Shown: positions 1 to 10,244 of the stretch, in pieces | Numbering within the stretch: position 1 is the stretch's first letter | Layout of the letters: every line of letters starts with the position of its first letter | Assembly (NCBI GenBank): GCA_021613335.1 | Contig: JAJTWR010000284.1 | Coordinates: forward strand, 106,001-170,000 | From: Whitmania pigra | Taxonomy: Eukaryota; Annelida; Clitellata; Hirudinida; Haemopidae | Direction of reading: 5' to 3' | DNA: 64,000 nucleotides | Notes under the pieces: generated by a model | Told to the model about the DNA's origin: nothing | The model's input: only the letters and a program-made list of their open reading frames with translations | Databases searched by the model: none | Translations under genes and position numbers: made by a program

Positions 1-768
1 TTTCCTTTATGATTGCTTTGTCAGCTAAATCGATCAAACCCACTAATCTATCTTGTGTGTTTGCCTGGATGTATGTTTTCAGATTTAGCATTGTTTTTTC
101 AAATGAATTTTCAATACTAATAAGGCCTCTTCCTCCCTCTGATCGTCCAAAGTACAGTCTGTCTACATCAGCATTAGGATGATGTGCACCTGCCAAGGTA
201 AGTAACTTCCTTGTCCTCCTGTCTATCTTTTGTAGATCGGATCTGAGCCATTCAAGTATGCCATAACTATAGCTCATAACGGGGATGGCAAGGTTGTTGA
301 TTGCTGTTATCTTGTTTTTTGCATTTAACTGAGTCTTCAGAATCTGTTTGACTCTTTTATAGTATTCTTTCTTGATTTTTTCTTTCATCATCTCCTGCTT
401 TATTCCCCCCACTTCCTCCATTCCCAAATATTTGTATGATTCCTCTGCATCAAGGTTTCTTATGTGAGTGTTGCAGTCAATATCTATTCCATTGCCTAGG
501 ACAACTTTTCCTTTTTTAATTTCCACAACAGCACATTTACTCAGTCCAAATGTCATTTGAATATCAGAAGAGAATTTTTCAACAATAATTAGTGCTTCTT
601 TCATCTGATCTTTGTTTGTCATGAAGAGTTTCAAATCATCCATATATAATAGGTGTGTAATGCGTTGACATCCAATGTTATATCCAAATTGTTGTTGGTT
701 TAGGAGTTGAGAGAGAGGGAACAAAGCCATGCAGAAAAGGAGTGCAGAAAGTGAATCCCCTTGAAAGA
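1..768 (-). mobile_element. Non-LTR retrotransposon (LINE) reverse transcriptase fragment, truncated
   Basis: The minus strand is open from about 768 to the window edge. It encodes the palm and thumb part of a non-LTR reverse transcriptase: a QGDS motif at 752-763, then the catalytic YMDD box at 635-646 in the same frame (context THLLYMDDLKLF), followed by FGLSKCAV and YKYLGMEE, which match the conserved C-terminal RT blocks. The frame runs off the window, so the 3' part lies outside. The 5' part is lost exactly where an (ATT)n array begins. It lies upstream of, and antisense to, the exon at 1111, so it probably sits in an intron of that gene. The clade is not certain; R2/NeSL-like or another apurinic-endonuclease LINE are both possible. 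Confidence 0.85.
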
Positions 769-1046
<278 letters not shown>

Positions 1047-1110
1047 CCGTTTGAGGATGCTGCTAATGATGATGGCAATGATGATAATGTCGCTTTGTGT
1101 TTTATTTTAG

Positions 1111-1395
1111 AATGCGATGAGGATCCTGGATCGGGAGACGGAAGTGACGTCAGTTGTGACCAGGTAACTTTCGTTTTTAAAAATTGATTTAATTTGATAA
1201 TTATTTTAATTTAATTTAATTAATATTTTAATAACAACTTAGGAAACAACTGAGAAGAAATCACAGAGATCTCTTGTTCGACCGGCCAACAGGCGAACAT
1301 TTGAGGATGAAGACTATGAAGATGATGACATCATCGATGATGACGACGATGATGACGATGATGATGATGATGATGGCAGCGGAGATTTGAAATGA
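1111..1395 (+). CDS. Last two coding exons of an unidentified gene with an Asp-rich C-terminus (partial)
   Basis: Two exons fit splice signals and one frame. Exon 1111-1163 follows a tttattttag acceptor and ends CAG before a gtaact donor. Exon 1243-1395 follows an acttag acceptor and ends in TGA at 1393-1395. The exons join in phase 0. The first gives an acidic stretch starting CDEDPGSGDG; the second reads ETTEKKSQRSLVRPANRRTF and then runs into DEDYEDDD and about 13 consecutive Asp before GSGDLK. An AATAAA polyadenylation signal lies only 7 bp after the stop, at 1402-1407. Upstream exons must lie left of the LINE insertion or outside the window. I do not recognise the protein. The Asp run is encoded by impure GAT/GAC repeats. 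Confidence 0.6.
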
Positions 1396-2852
1396 CGAGA
1401 TAATAAAAAGTTGGATCTTTTGGGCTTTTTTCGTATATTTTGAGATAATCTAAAATGAAATGAATGTAAAGTAATTAAACAGATTTTGTGCTCCGTTAAA
1501 CAAATTATATGATAAATTATATTTTCGAAACTTAATAACATGGATGATATCTTTTAAGATTATTATTATTATTATTATTTGCAATTAAGACAATGCACCT
1601 AACAACTTCACATTTTGATTGGAATGCCATCGACGATTTATAGGACTAAAAATTAATTTTTTTATAATTTCAGAATTTTCTGATGTGAAGATGCACGGTT
1701 ACATCGAAAGGAATTGTTTAGATATCATTTTCTGTCCGCCTCTTTAGAATTCGCTTTTCCGATTTGCAAGATTTCAGATTGATTCGTTTTCGCTTGCTAG
1801 ATGTTTGTTAAATCATGGAGGTGGACAAAGATGATGAACTTATTTACTTGAAACTGTTGTAACTTAAATGGGATAATTAATGCAAGTTTTATCTTCCCGT
1901 CGTTTTAAACTGCTTCAATTATTGATTTTTTTTTTTTTAAATTGAATGATTTAAGCATTCTTTGGATAATTGTTCACTCATCAAAACCAGTGATTGGCAA
2001 TAACGAAGACGACTTTTGAAAGTCTTATACTTTTTATTTTGTTCAAAATAGTGGACGGAACGGACTTGTATTCATTGTTTTTATGTTTAACGATCAACTT
2101 CTTGCGCTAGCAATTTTTAGAACGTTCACTATTTTTTAAATTGTCACAATTTCAATCCTTTGTTTAGGCATGCACTTTTAGTAGTTGCAACATTTTTCTG
2201 TTGCAAAGTTTTTAGTTTTATAATATAATGACGTTTTTATCATTAAAACTAAGCATCGTGTGTTACTTTTAAATTTTTTTCTAAATTATTATTCAAACTC
2301 TGACATTTGGGTCGAAATAATTACAGAATGCAGTACTTGTACGTTTTTGGGCCAGTTTTTCGATTGAGAGCCCAAAAATGATCGAAAGTCCATTTTCTTG
2401 TCGTCTGAAAATATATACATACAACACCCTGTGTAATTGCTATCTGAAATGTCATTTGTGGATGGCCAAATGAGTTCTAATTGTATTCTCTGGTAAATTC
2501 AAAAGTCATGTTGTAGTCGGAGTTTGGTGAAAATGAATAATAAAATTATGTTGGCATTGATATTTCTGTCATGCATTATAATACCTATATTTTGGGAATG
2601 ATCTTGATACTGATAAAAATTTATTTGAGTCTAATTATGAGCAGATATATTGCAACTACGAATTAAAGTTGAACTCCCAGCAATCACATGAAATCGGGAA
2701 GAAAAGCGGGCCCCTCTGGTTTATGACTGCGAGTCCCGCTAGAGTAGTCATATAAGTAATATAAGTAATACAAGTATTCACTAAATGTTTATATTATAGA
2801 TATACCATTAATTATGAAAGTATGCATACAAACATATATACACATTATATTC

Positions 2853-3062
2853 CAGCCGGGATATGCAAACGGGCTATTCACGGTACCCTTGCGGGCTCTT
2901 CGTAACATTAACCTTTCATTAAAGAGCTTCTTTCCCTTACAGGTACCGTCTCTATCCCGGCATTTTGCCCGGCTATAACCCGCTGAACTGGGTAAATCGG
3001 GCTACCCATCTTCAGACTGCACAGCCCCCGAATGGCTGTATCCCCTGCTGGGCTGCTACTGA
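2853..3062. repeat. GC-rich island with degenerate CGGGCT motifs, probably an old repeat
   Basis: About 200 bp markedly richer in G+C than its surroundings. Variants of CGGGCT recur on both strands (CGGGCTATTC, GCGGGCTCTTC, CCCGGCTATAAC, TCGGGCTACCC, CTGGGCTGCT). A second GC-rich patch with AGCGGG...CCCGCT inverted ends lies just upstream near 2705-2745. No coding potential or known RNA fold was recognised. A degraded transposable element is most likely. Confidence 0.35.
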
Positions 3063-3237
3063 ATTGTTAATGATTCATATGCAATATTTAAGTCAATATA
3101 CCAATGTTTGTAGGTTATAGGTTTATCCCGTAAAGTTTCACTTTCAAATATAGCTGGTCTAATTATTTGAAATTTTATTTTAAAAAAAAACGACGATGTT
3201 GTTGGAACATCGTCTAAAACTATAATTATATTAGGTC

Positions 3238-3330
3238 AGCGGTTCTTAATCTTTCTGGTGCTGCTACCCTCAGAGACACCTGCCATGCTTTGGCGACCCC
3301 AAACAATAATGTTTGTTGGACTACCTTTCA
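3238..3330. mobile_element. Remnant of a hAT-like non-autonomous element (one terminus)
   Basis: The stretch starting CAGCGGTTCTTAATCTTTCT and passing through GGCGACCCC resembles the terminus shared by many animal hAT elements (CAGnGGTTCTCAACC followed by GCGACCCC). I did not find the partner terminus, so only one end is called. Directly upstream, 3192-3214 forms a perfect hairpin (GACGATGTT, loop GTTGG, AACATCGTC). Confidence 0.45.
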
Positions 3331-4064
3331 CTAAGTAAATTTCATTGTTGCTGTGATGCCTTTGACTTCTAAGTATTAGGATGATTACATTTAAAATCTT
3401 TAAACGAATAATTCACACCCATATTTACAAATCTTAGAATGTTTTAACTAAGAATTCACAGTTTGCCTGAGCAAATCATCTTCAACATCAAGTATACTCA
3501 TGTATTTCGACGTGTTGGTAAACAAACTTAAAAAAGCCCGTGTCTTGTTGGAAAAGGAAATAGTAGACGCAAGCTAAAACTAGAAAATAGCAATTTATTG
3601 AAATTTTCCATGTGCAAATGCTGCTTTTCTCCAAATACAATAATTATAACCATCAACCATCAAGTGCCCAGGGATCCTGCAACTTTTTGGTACCCGCCTT
3701 GGTTTTAAAGCTATCTATTGCCCTTCTATTGCCAAATAGGCACAATATGTGGACCCGTTACCGCTGTTTTTAGGGACCGATATTTCTGTCGGTGGCCCTA
3801 TAGTTACCTTAATAAGACAATCGACCTACTGCCTAAATGAATGAGACCATCCATGTAACACCTGTTGAATAATTTGCAAATTGAAATTTTTCGCTATGAG
3901 GTCATTGAATCACTTTGAACAGTTTTCGAAGTGTCAAATTTCCGACGAAGCGCTGTCTAAATGAGAAAACCGGATCATTTGATACTTGAAGGACCGCGCA
4001 TGTTTTGTGTGGGTGTCCGAATTTTTTAAATTCAAAATTAGGTAATTATATTTTAGTTTTTAGT

Positions 4065-7000
4065 ATGGAAATTGATCTTGCTCACTCAGACTGTTGTCCC
4101 GATGGAAATTTGACAGTTGACATTTTTGGGGCCGTGAAGTCTGGGTCAGATACTCTTTGCACCATTGTTAAGATATTTCTAATTTACAAATAATAGAGGA
4201 GTTATAAATAATTGTGTCATTTTTTTAATCAACGTTAATTAGTGATTTAAATCGCAAATGTTTGTTAAATGAGTCGAGTTAGATTTCCATTCAAGAAGTG
4301 CTCGATTTGGTGGTCTGTAAATGTTATTTGTTGCGTTTGTTGATTTTTTTTTAGAATATTGATTGCAGTTCAGGATCTTGTGATCGGATCTAACACTGAT
4401 ATTTTAAACACTTTTGACAAGGAGGGTAACACTCCTGCACATTATGCCTGTGCAAAAGGCTTCAAGTTGATTCTAGAATTCATCATTGAATCAGGAGGGT
4501 GGTTCAATGAACCTTCTCAAAATGACAAGGGGCAGAGACCAATTCACTTGGCAGCTTTTGAGGGACACTGCTCTATTGTTGAGTTGCTGTTACAGGTCCC
4601 TGCAATCTTTTTTTTTATGACATAATAGATGATAGTTCAGTTGGGATTAAAAATAGCAGAGAATCTTAAATATTTTGAGTGATAGTGAAGTTTTTTTAAT
4701 TTTTTCTCAAATTACTTTACAGCTTATCAGCAGTATCATTATACATCATTAACTTCATTTGATTGTTCAAGTGATTGTTCTTAATCCAGTGTGACATTGT
4801 GGTGTTTATGATTTGACTCTAATTACATAATTCTAAATTATTCCAATTTATTCCTTTAACTGCTCAAAAATTTCTAACAGCCAAATTTATTGTTTCATAT
4901 TTTTTTAACAATTCTCTTCAGCATGGAGTTTCAGTGGACACACAAGATGCCAGGGGCAGAACTCCATTAATTTCTTCTGCTCAGACAGGAAACTGCTCCA
5001 TGGCAGCATTCCTGATTGCAAGAGGAGCATCGAAGGTAAGCATTGGAGAATCTTAACAAATAATTCCAATCTTTAAATTAACTTATTTGAAGGGATATCA
5101 ATGTAGAAATGTGTGTTTCCATAATTCTATTTACCATAATTTAATTTGGTTGATTATGGTAATGGTGATTCATTCCCAGGTTCTGCTTGACAATGAAGGT
5201 GATAGTCCTCTTCACTGGGCAGCACACAACGGTCTGTTATTTTCTTAATGCCACTTACAATTTATATTCTATCATTATAAATGATGATAAATTTCTGATG
5301 AAATGAAGCCAATATTTTCCAAGTATATATAAGTTAAAGGAAAAAAAAATCAAATTGATTTTGCAGTTTGCGATTTTATAATTTTGGTGATTGTTACCAA
5401 CGCAGGTCACGCCGAGATGGTCAGAATGTTGGTTTATTTTGGTTACAATCCCGAGCAGGCTGATCGTCATCTCCAGAGACCGATCCATCTTTCCAGCCTT
5501 AGAGGGAAAATAGAAGTTGTCAGGGACCTCTGCAACATTGTACAGTTGAAAATTATCTTTGAGTATTTGTTCTGGCGTTTGTCGACAAACTGAATCCGTC
5601 CATTCGTGCACTGCTTCGTTTATTCATGATTTATTTTGTGGCAGTTCTTTCATTCAATCACTTTGTCCTGTATGATCTGCAAAATATGGTTTGCAGTTTG
5701 TTGTTTAAGGATAAAGTGGACATCACCTTTGAGGATGAAAATGGTTTCACTCCGTTGTCTCTGGCCATAAAAAAGAAGCAGTTCAAAGTTTCTGCATTCC
5801 TCAAGCAAGTCTCACGTAGGAACAAGAAGTTGCCTCTTCCGACATCATTCAAGTTGTTCTAAGCTCCAAAGTTTATTTTTTATTGACATTTTTAAATTTA
5901 AAAATCTTTAATGATGTCCCAGATCAGTACTAGATGGTTCCTTTCTGGCAGCATCGCAAGACAGACTGTACTTATTCCTGATATGCTTTATCCTGCTTTA
6001 CGGCTACCCAGTTTACATTTTTGAGGTTTATTTACAATTTATTAGCTAAGAAAATTTTTTAGGATTTTAAAATTTTTGTATGGGGGAAGAATATGTCAAA
6101 CTATATTTTCATTGGTTGTGTTTGAGTTCTAAAACTGTCCATTTCTTACATTTTAATTGCAAGTGGTATCATAATTATAAACTAGTACTCCAAATTTATT
6201 CTCATTGCTTTGAACTCATATTTTGTATTATTAAACACAATAATCAAATGCGACTGCTAGTTGAAAATGTTATTAATAACAAACATAAAATTTGTTTCAA
6301 GATGCTAAATTGTAACTTATCAACATTTATTCAGATATTTTTCACCACTTGGAATGAGTTGTTTCTGCTTCATTTGCTGTTCATCATCTTCAACACAGTT
6401 TTCTGGATTTCATTTGTTAAGACGCACATCACTGATCCAGGATTTCTTGCTAAAGAAGATGAAAAGTATGCTTGGACCATGGAAAATGTAAATCTAGTCA
6501 ATCCACATATTTCTAGCAAATGTTTTGATAATAATCGAGCTGCTTATATAACAAGCCGCTAGCAAAAATTAGAGCAAGCTTGTATTTTTCTAAAGTTATT
6601 ATGTTGCATTGCACTACTTTTATGTTAACTCAACTTGTTGTAATCATTTGTTCGAGGTTTGTTAATTATTAGTTAAATTATTTGTTAAAGCTTGTTTTCA
6701 ATTGTTTTTTGAGGAAACATGTTGCTTTCTTCCTCTAACAGAGTACAGCTAAGCACTTGGATTGCAGGTTGACTATATTTAAGATTTTAAAGTTTTTTTT
6801 CCTGGTAAAATTTGCTCTTTCTGGGTTGTTTGGCACCAACAACATCAAATTAATGAGGCATTTGCATTAGAATGCCAGTATATGGCACCCCGTCATAATA
6901 GCCCTGTCAAAACATCAAACTCATTTCATTTAATGAAATTTTAAATAAGTTATCGGTTAATGTCTTCAACTCATATAAATAATTTTTTTATAAAGATACA

Positions 7001-7959
7001 TTGACGAGGATGTTTTGATGGGGCTATTTTGTCACCGGGCTATTTTGACGGGTCACCCCAGTATGCATTTTTGAGAAACTCTTCCAAAATAATACTTAAA
7101 AATTAACAATCTCCCACCACTTCCTGAAATCCATGTGCTGGTTGTTGGTTCAGTTGAAAAGGACAGCTGAAGAGATGGATGTATCATGTTGTCAGATATC
7201 GTCGTACCAGGAAATACGAAATGCTACTGCTGCCCTCTCTCGCTTGTGTCATTCTTGCAGGATAGTCAGACCTCTCAGATCGAAGCATTGTCGAACTTGC
7301 AACAGGTGCGTCGAAGTTTTCGACCACCACTGCTTCTACGTCAGCAACTGCATCGGCGTCAAGAACAGGTCAACCTCCGAGAGATGGATTCTTCGTAAAG
7401 CTTCGATTGATTTGTCCCGACTAAGTGGTTAAATATTCTGATAATATATTATTTCAGAGTGTGGTTTGTCATTTTTGTTGCCAGTACATTCATCAGTGGA
7501 ATAATTTCTATTGCTTTCTGCTATCACAACTTCGTCACCGGCCACCAAAGCATATTGATTAATATTGGATTCACGGTCGTGCTGGGCGGAACAGGATTAG
7601 CTTTAGTCATCTTTGTGTTTATTGTTAGTTCCTCGTTGCTATCCTTGTTTTATGATAATTAATTAATTCTTATGTTGTACTTTTCATCATCTGATGATTG
7701 ATGACTCTGTTACATCAATCCAACATTACCATCCCGATGCAATTCCAAGCTCACTTACAAATTATTGTTCTAGATTATAACAATCAACAGCGGTCTGACT
7801 ACCAACGAACGTGCCAACTGGCATCGCTACAACTACCTTCTTGATGCCAAAGGCAGGCTGGCGAACCCTTATAACAAAGGATTCCTACACAACTTGATGG
7901 ATTATTTCCATCTCAGGGGTAAACAGGAAAAGGAAGCTCTTGAAACGCTCATGGTCTGA
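4065..7959 (+). CDS. ZDHHC17-like: Ankyrin-repeat DHHC palmitoyltransferase (ZDHHC17/ZDHHC13/TIP1 type), 11 exons, 524 aa
   Basis: Protein S-acyltransferase that should transfer palmitate to cysteines of membrane-associated substrates, probably at Golgi or endomembranes by family analogy. Exons in consistent phase: 4065-4144, 4355-4595, 4922-5035, 5180-5231, 5406-5562, 5697-5804, 5923-6025, 6335-6487, 7154-7368, 7458-7623, 7774-7959. Ankyrin repeats fill about residues 15-250 ([44 protein letters not shown]). Hydrophobic segments follow in exons 7, 8 and 10. DPG is at about 319-321, the zinc-binding CxxC cysteine-rich domain ends in DHHC at 393-396, TTNE (the TTxE motif) is at 472-475 and NPYNKG at 494-499. 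The residues after DHHC are Phe-Tyr, not the usual Pro-Trp. The start is the first ATG of the open frame. The end of exon 5 and the exon 6 donor (a GC donor) are the least certain points. An AATAAA lies at 8057-8062. Confidence 0.9.
6882..7057. mobile_element. MITE-like element in intron 8 of the DHHC gene
   Basis: About 175 bp with inverted termini. The left end has GGCACCCCGTCATAATAGCC; the right end, reverse complemented, has TGACCCGTCAAAATAGCCC, and an internal second AAAATAGCCCC follows. The sequence CCAGTAT flanks both sides (6875-6881 and 7058-7064), a candidate 7-bp target-site duplication. It has no coding capacity. Confidence 0.6.
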
Positions 7960-8696
7960 CCTTCCATCTGACACAATAATTTTCATTTTTATTCACGCAA
8001 CCGCCAAATTTTATGATACATCACTTGTAAAAGAACTACTTTTAAGCTACCTTAAAAATAAAATACACCTCAACTGGGGCCCCCTTCAAAGTTTAAAGTG
8101 ATTATCAAAGTGCAAAAAACAGAAAGCACATGCATATCTGAAGGTTCAGTGTCGTCTGTAATAAATCACGTGAATCTTTTGCTATGTTTATTGTCACTTT
8201 CAGTACTTTGCTTGAAATTGGTAACCACCTTCTTGCACAAATGTTTTAAAATAAGAATGAAAACAGGTTTTTCCAGGTTATGAACTTTTGTAACACAAAG
8301 ATTAAGCAATTGCCCCTTGGGCTAATGTTCAAGAAATCAACAAGCTAAATAAAAGTCGAGTGTGAACATATGGCTAGTGTCAACTCAAGCCATCAAAAAT
8401 GGTAAATGATCTTCCAATCTAACGTATATTTGAAGAGCCGTGCAATAAAATCTAAACTATCATGAATAAGTATGCATATCTGTAACATTAAAAGCAATAC
8501 CAATTGTCTAAACCTCAATATTGTCCATCTTGTCTCATAAGCAAGCAGTTCCACCCTATTAATTATACCCCCACCCCAGTCCAGGGAATCAACCCAAATT
8601 TCTACCTATATAGTAACACACGAATGTCAAAAATCTATCAAAAAGCACTAGAGTCAGCAAAAGAGACCGCCTTCCAATATTCAAGACTAGCCAGTT
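7960..8696. other. Convergent 3' region between the DHHC and antizyme genes
   Basis: Holds the 3' UTR of the DHHC gene with AATAAA at 8057-8062, and on the other strand the antizyme 3' UTR. A minus-strand AATAAA (TTTATT on +) lies at 8187-8192. The + strand ORF from 8504 runs antisense through antizyme exon 4 and is not a gene. Confidence 0.6.
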
Positions 8697-9705
8697 TCAT
8701 GCGTCATCATCATCGTCATCTTCTCCATCGATGGCATAGGCCAGATACATCACATCACCAGAAGTCGACGGCACCAGGGGATGACCCGGTGACACTAACT
8801 GGAACCCCAAGAACATGAACACCCTGATCAAGCTGGCTGTAAAATAAACTTAATATTATAATTTGACCAAGACCCTATTTGCCACCAAATCTTGTCAATT
8901 CTCCAAACCTCGATCAGGTCTGTCCTTCTTGAAGCAAATGATGACATGACTGCAACTGAGCATAGTCTCTGCATACTCCAACAAAACCACAAAACTGAAA
9001 ATGATAAAAGAACGAAATCAATTGCAGATCTAAAATTCGACTGCACCTTTTCAATCAATCTCAGCTTACCTCTCTTTTGAACAATTGGGTAACATGGCTT
9101 TTGGAACTTCTACAAAGAGCTTTTTCTCAAGGTACATTGCCTTCCAACAAAAGGATATGCCATGCTTGACCTCAACTTCAAAAGAGATGTAGATAGGATC
9201 AGATGTTCCTAACAAACCATCCCTTGCCATTCCCAGCAAAACATCCCCAAAGTTGCCTGGAACACCCTTTTTCTTTCTAAGCTCCAACAGACTCAATTCT
9301 AATCTTTCTTCATCGCTGCTCTCACTACTTTTGCTAACTCTTCCCTGGACAGGGGGCGCTTTAAGATCCCCCACACCGTTGCCCTCTGCCTGCTTATGAG
9401 ACAATTGATCTTGCACGGCGTGGGTCACATCAGGACCAATGCCGAGGCCCGGTGCGCAGTTGTATAGTCAAATGTCTCAAGGAAATGCTGAAATCAACAG
9501 TAAATGTTAAATCGAATTGAGATAAATTTTCGCAACGCAAACTATAAAAGCAGTAGCTCTCTTTAAAAAAATGTCTAGGTCACTCCAACTAGTCATAAAA
9601 TTAACGAATAACTAACCTCGTCGACATACTACTACTACTACTACTACTCATCTGAGGACCAAAATTTTCAGTGTTAGTGATGGCTTTAACAGCACTGAGG
9701 AGCAT
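8697..9705 (-). CDS. OAZ: Ornithine decarboxylase antizyme, made by +1 programmed ribosomal frameshifting, 4 exons
   Basis: Antizyme binds ornithine decarboxylase, targets it for ubiquitin-independent proteasomal degradation and blocks polyamine uptake. Minus-strand exons: 9617-9705, 9070-9487, 8909-8994, 8697-8836; all junctions are GT-AG. ORF1 starts at ATG 9703-9705 and encodes 48 residues ending LRTGPRHWS at the UGA (9430-9432). Shifting +1 at UCC-UGA-U continues as DVTHAVQDQL for 195 more residues (243 in total). The C-terminal ODC-binding fold is clear: LLEYAETMLSCSHVIICF, KKDRPDR, FMFLGFQLVSPGHPLVP and MYLAYAIDGED, matching animal antizymes block by block. Oddities are a seven-Ser run in ORF1 from an (AGT)7 repeat and an acidic tail DDDDDDA from GAT repeats. 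Polyamines are expected to raise frameshifting efficiency. Without the shift only ORF1 would be made. Confidence 0.96.
9429..9438 (-). promoter_or_regulatory. Antizyme +1 frameshift site (UGG-UCC-UGA-U)
   Basis: On the minus strand the ORF1 stop TGA (9430-9432) follows TCC (9433-9435) and TGG (9436-9438) and is followed by T (9429). UCC-UGA-U is the conserved animal antizyme shift site. Upstream, ACCGGGCCTCGGCATTGG resembles the 5' stimulatory element seen in vertebrate antizyme mRNAs. The frame downstream (GAT GTG ACC) is open to the next exon. No pseudoknot was confirmed by folding. Confidence 0.93.
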
Positions 9706-10244
9706 TTTAAACAAATGAAAGCACGAAAACACAACAGGATTCGAAGAGAACAACTGCGCAATACAAACTGCTCGCCTTTGTAAGTCTAGAAAATACGGTG
9801 AACGGACATCCGCCCTTACATCACACAAAAAACACTTAATTCTACAATTTAACTATGTAGCAATTTACTTTTTTTTTTATCTTAAAATAATATTTCCATT
9901 GTTTAAATATTATGATCAATACTGATCGAATTTTTAAAATTGTATCTTTGAGCTATTTACAAATCCGAAATCTCAATAGAATTGCCGCAACTCCGCCTTA
10001 CATCACTTTTGGTGATATTAACTCTGACCGGTCGAAACAATGCACCATCCCAGCGGAGTAAAATCAGACCTTTTATTCAGAACGGCGCTTCTACTCAAAA
10101 CTTAGAAAATAAAATATAGAAATGAAAGCAATCAATCATTTGACTCGTAACAACTTTTGATTTGAGAAGACTTCAATCGGTCTAAAAACAAGCAAAACGG
10201 AAGAAACAATAACATGCCATAAAGATTAAACATAAAACAATTTC
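9706..10244. other. Antizyme 5' region and dehydrogenase 3' region
   Basis: About 540 bp between two tandem minus-strand genes. It should hold the antizyme promoter and 5' UTR and the dehydrogenase 3' UTR. A minus-strand AATAAA (TTTATT on +) lies at 10072-10077, about 170 bp past the dehydrogenase stop. The upstream extension of antizyme ORF1 (to 9828) has no ATG. Confidence 0.55.

Larger units (their letters stand above)
1396..4064. other. Intergenic region with a GC-rich island and a hAT end
   Basis: Mostly AT-rich sequence with no supportable gene. It holds a short (ATT)6 run at 1560-1579, the GC-rich island at 2853-3062, a perfect 9-bp hairpin at 3192-3214 and a hAT-like terminus near 3238. 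The promoter of the DHHC gene should lie in its last few hundred bases; no TATA box or other core motif is distinctive. Confidence 0.6.

Noticed and set aside
6080..6562. 160-codon + strand ORF
   Set aside because: Only its last part (6335-6487) is coding, as exon 8 of the DHHC gene; the rest is intron read-through.
8504..8818. 104-codon + strand ORF
   Set aside because: It is antisense to antizyme exon 4, whose minus-strand frame has clear homology and splice sites.
8828..9058. 76-codon minus-strand ORF
   Set aside because: Wrong frame over antizyme exon 3 and its introns.
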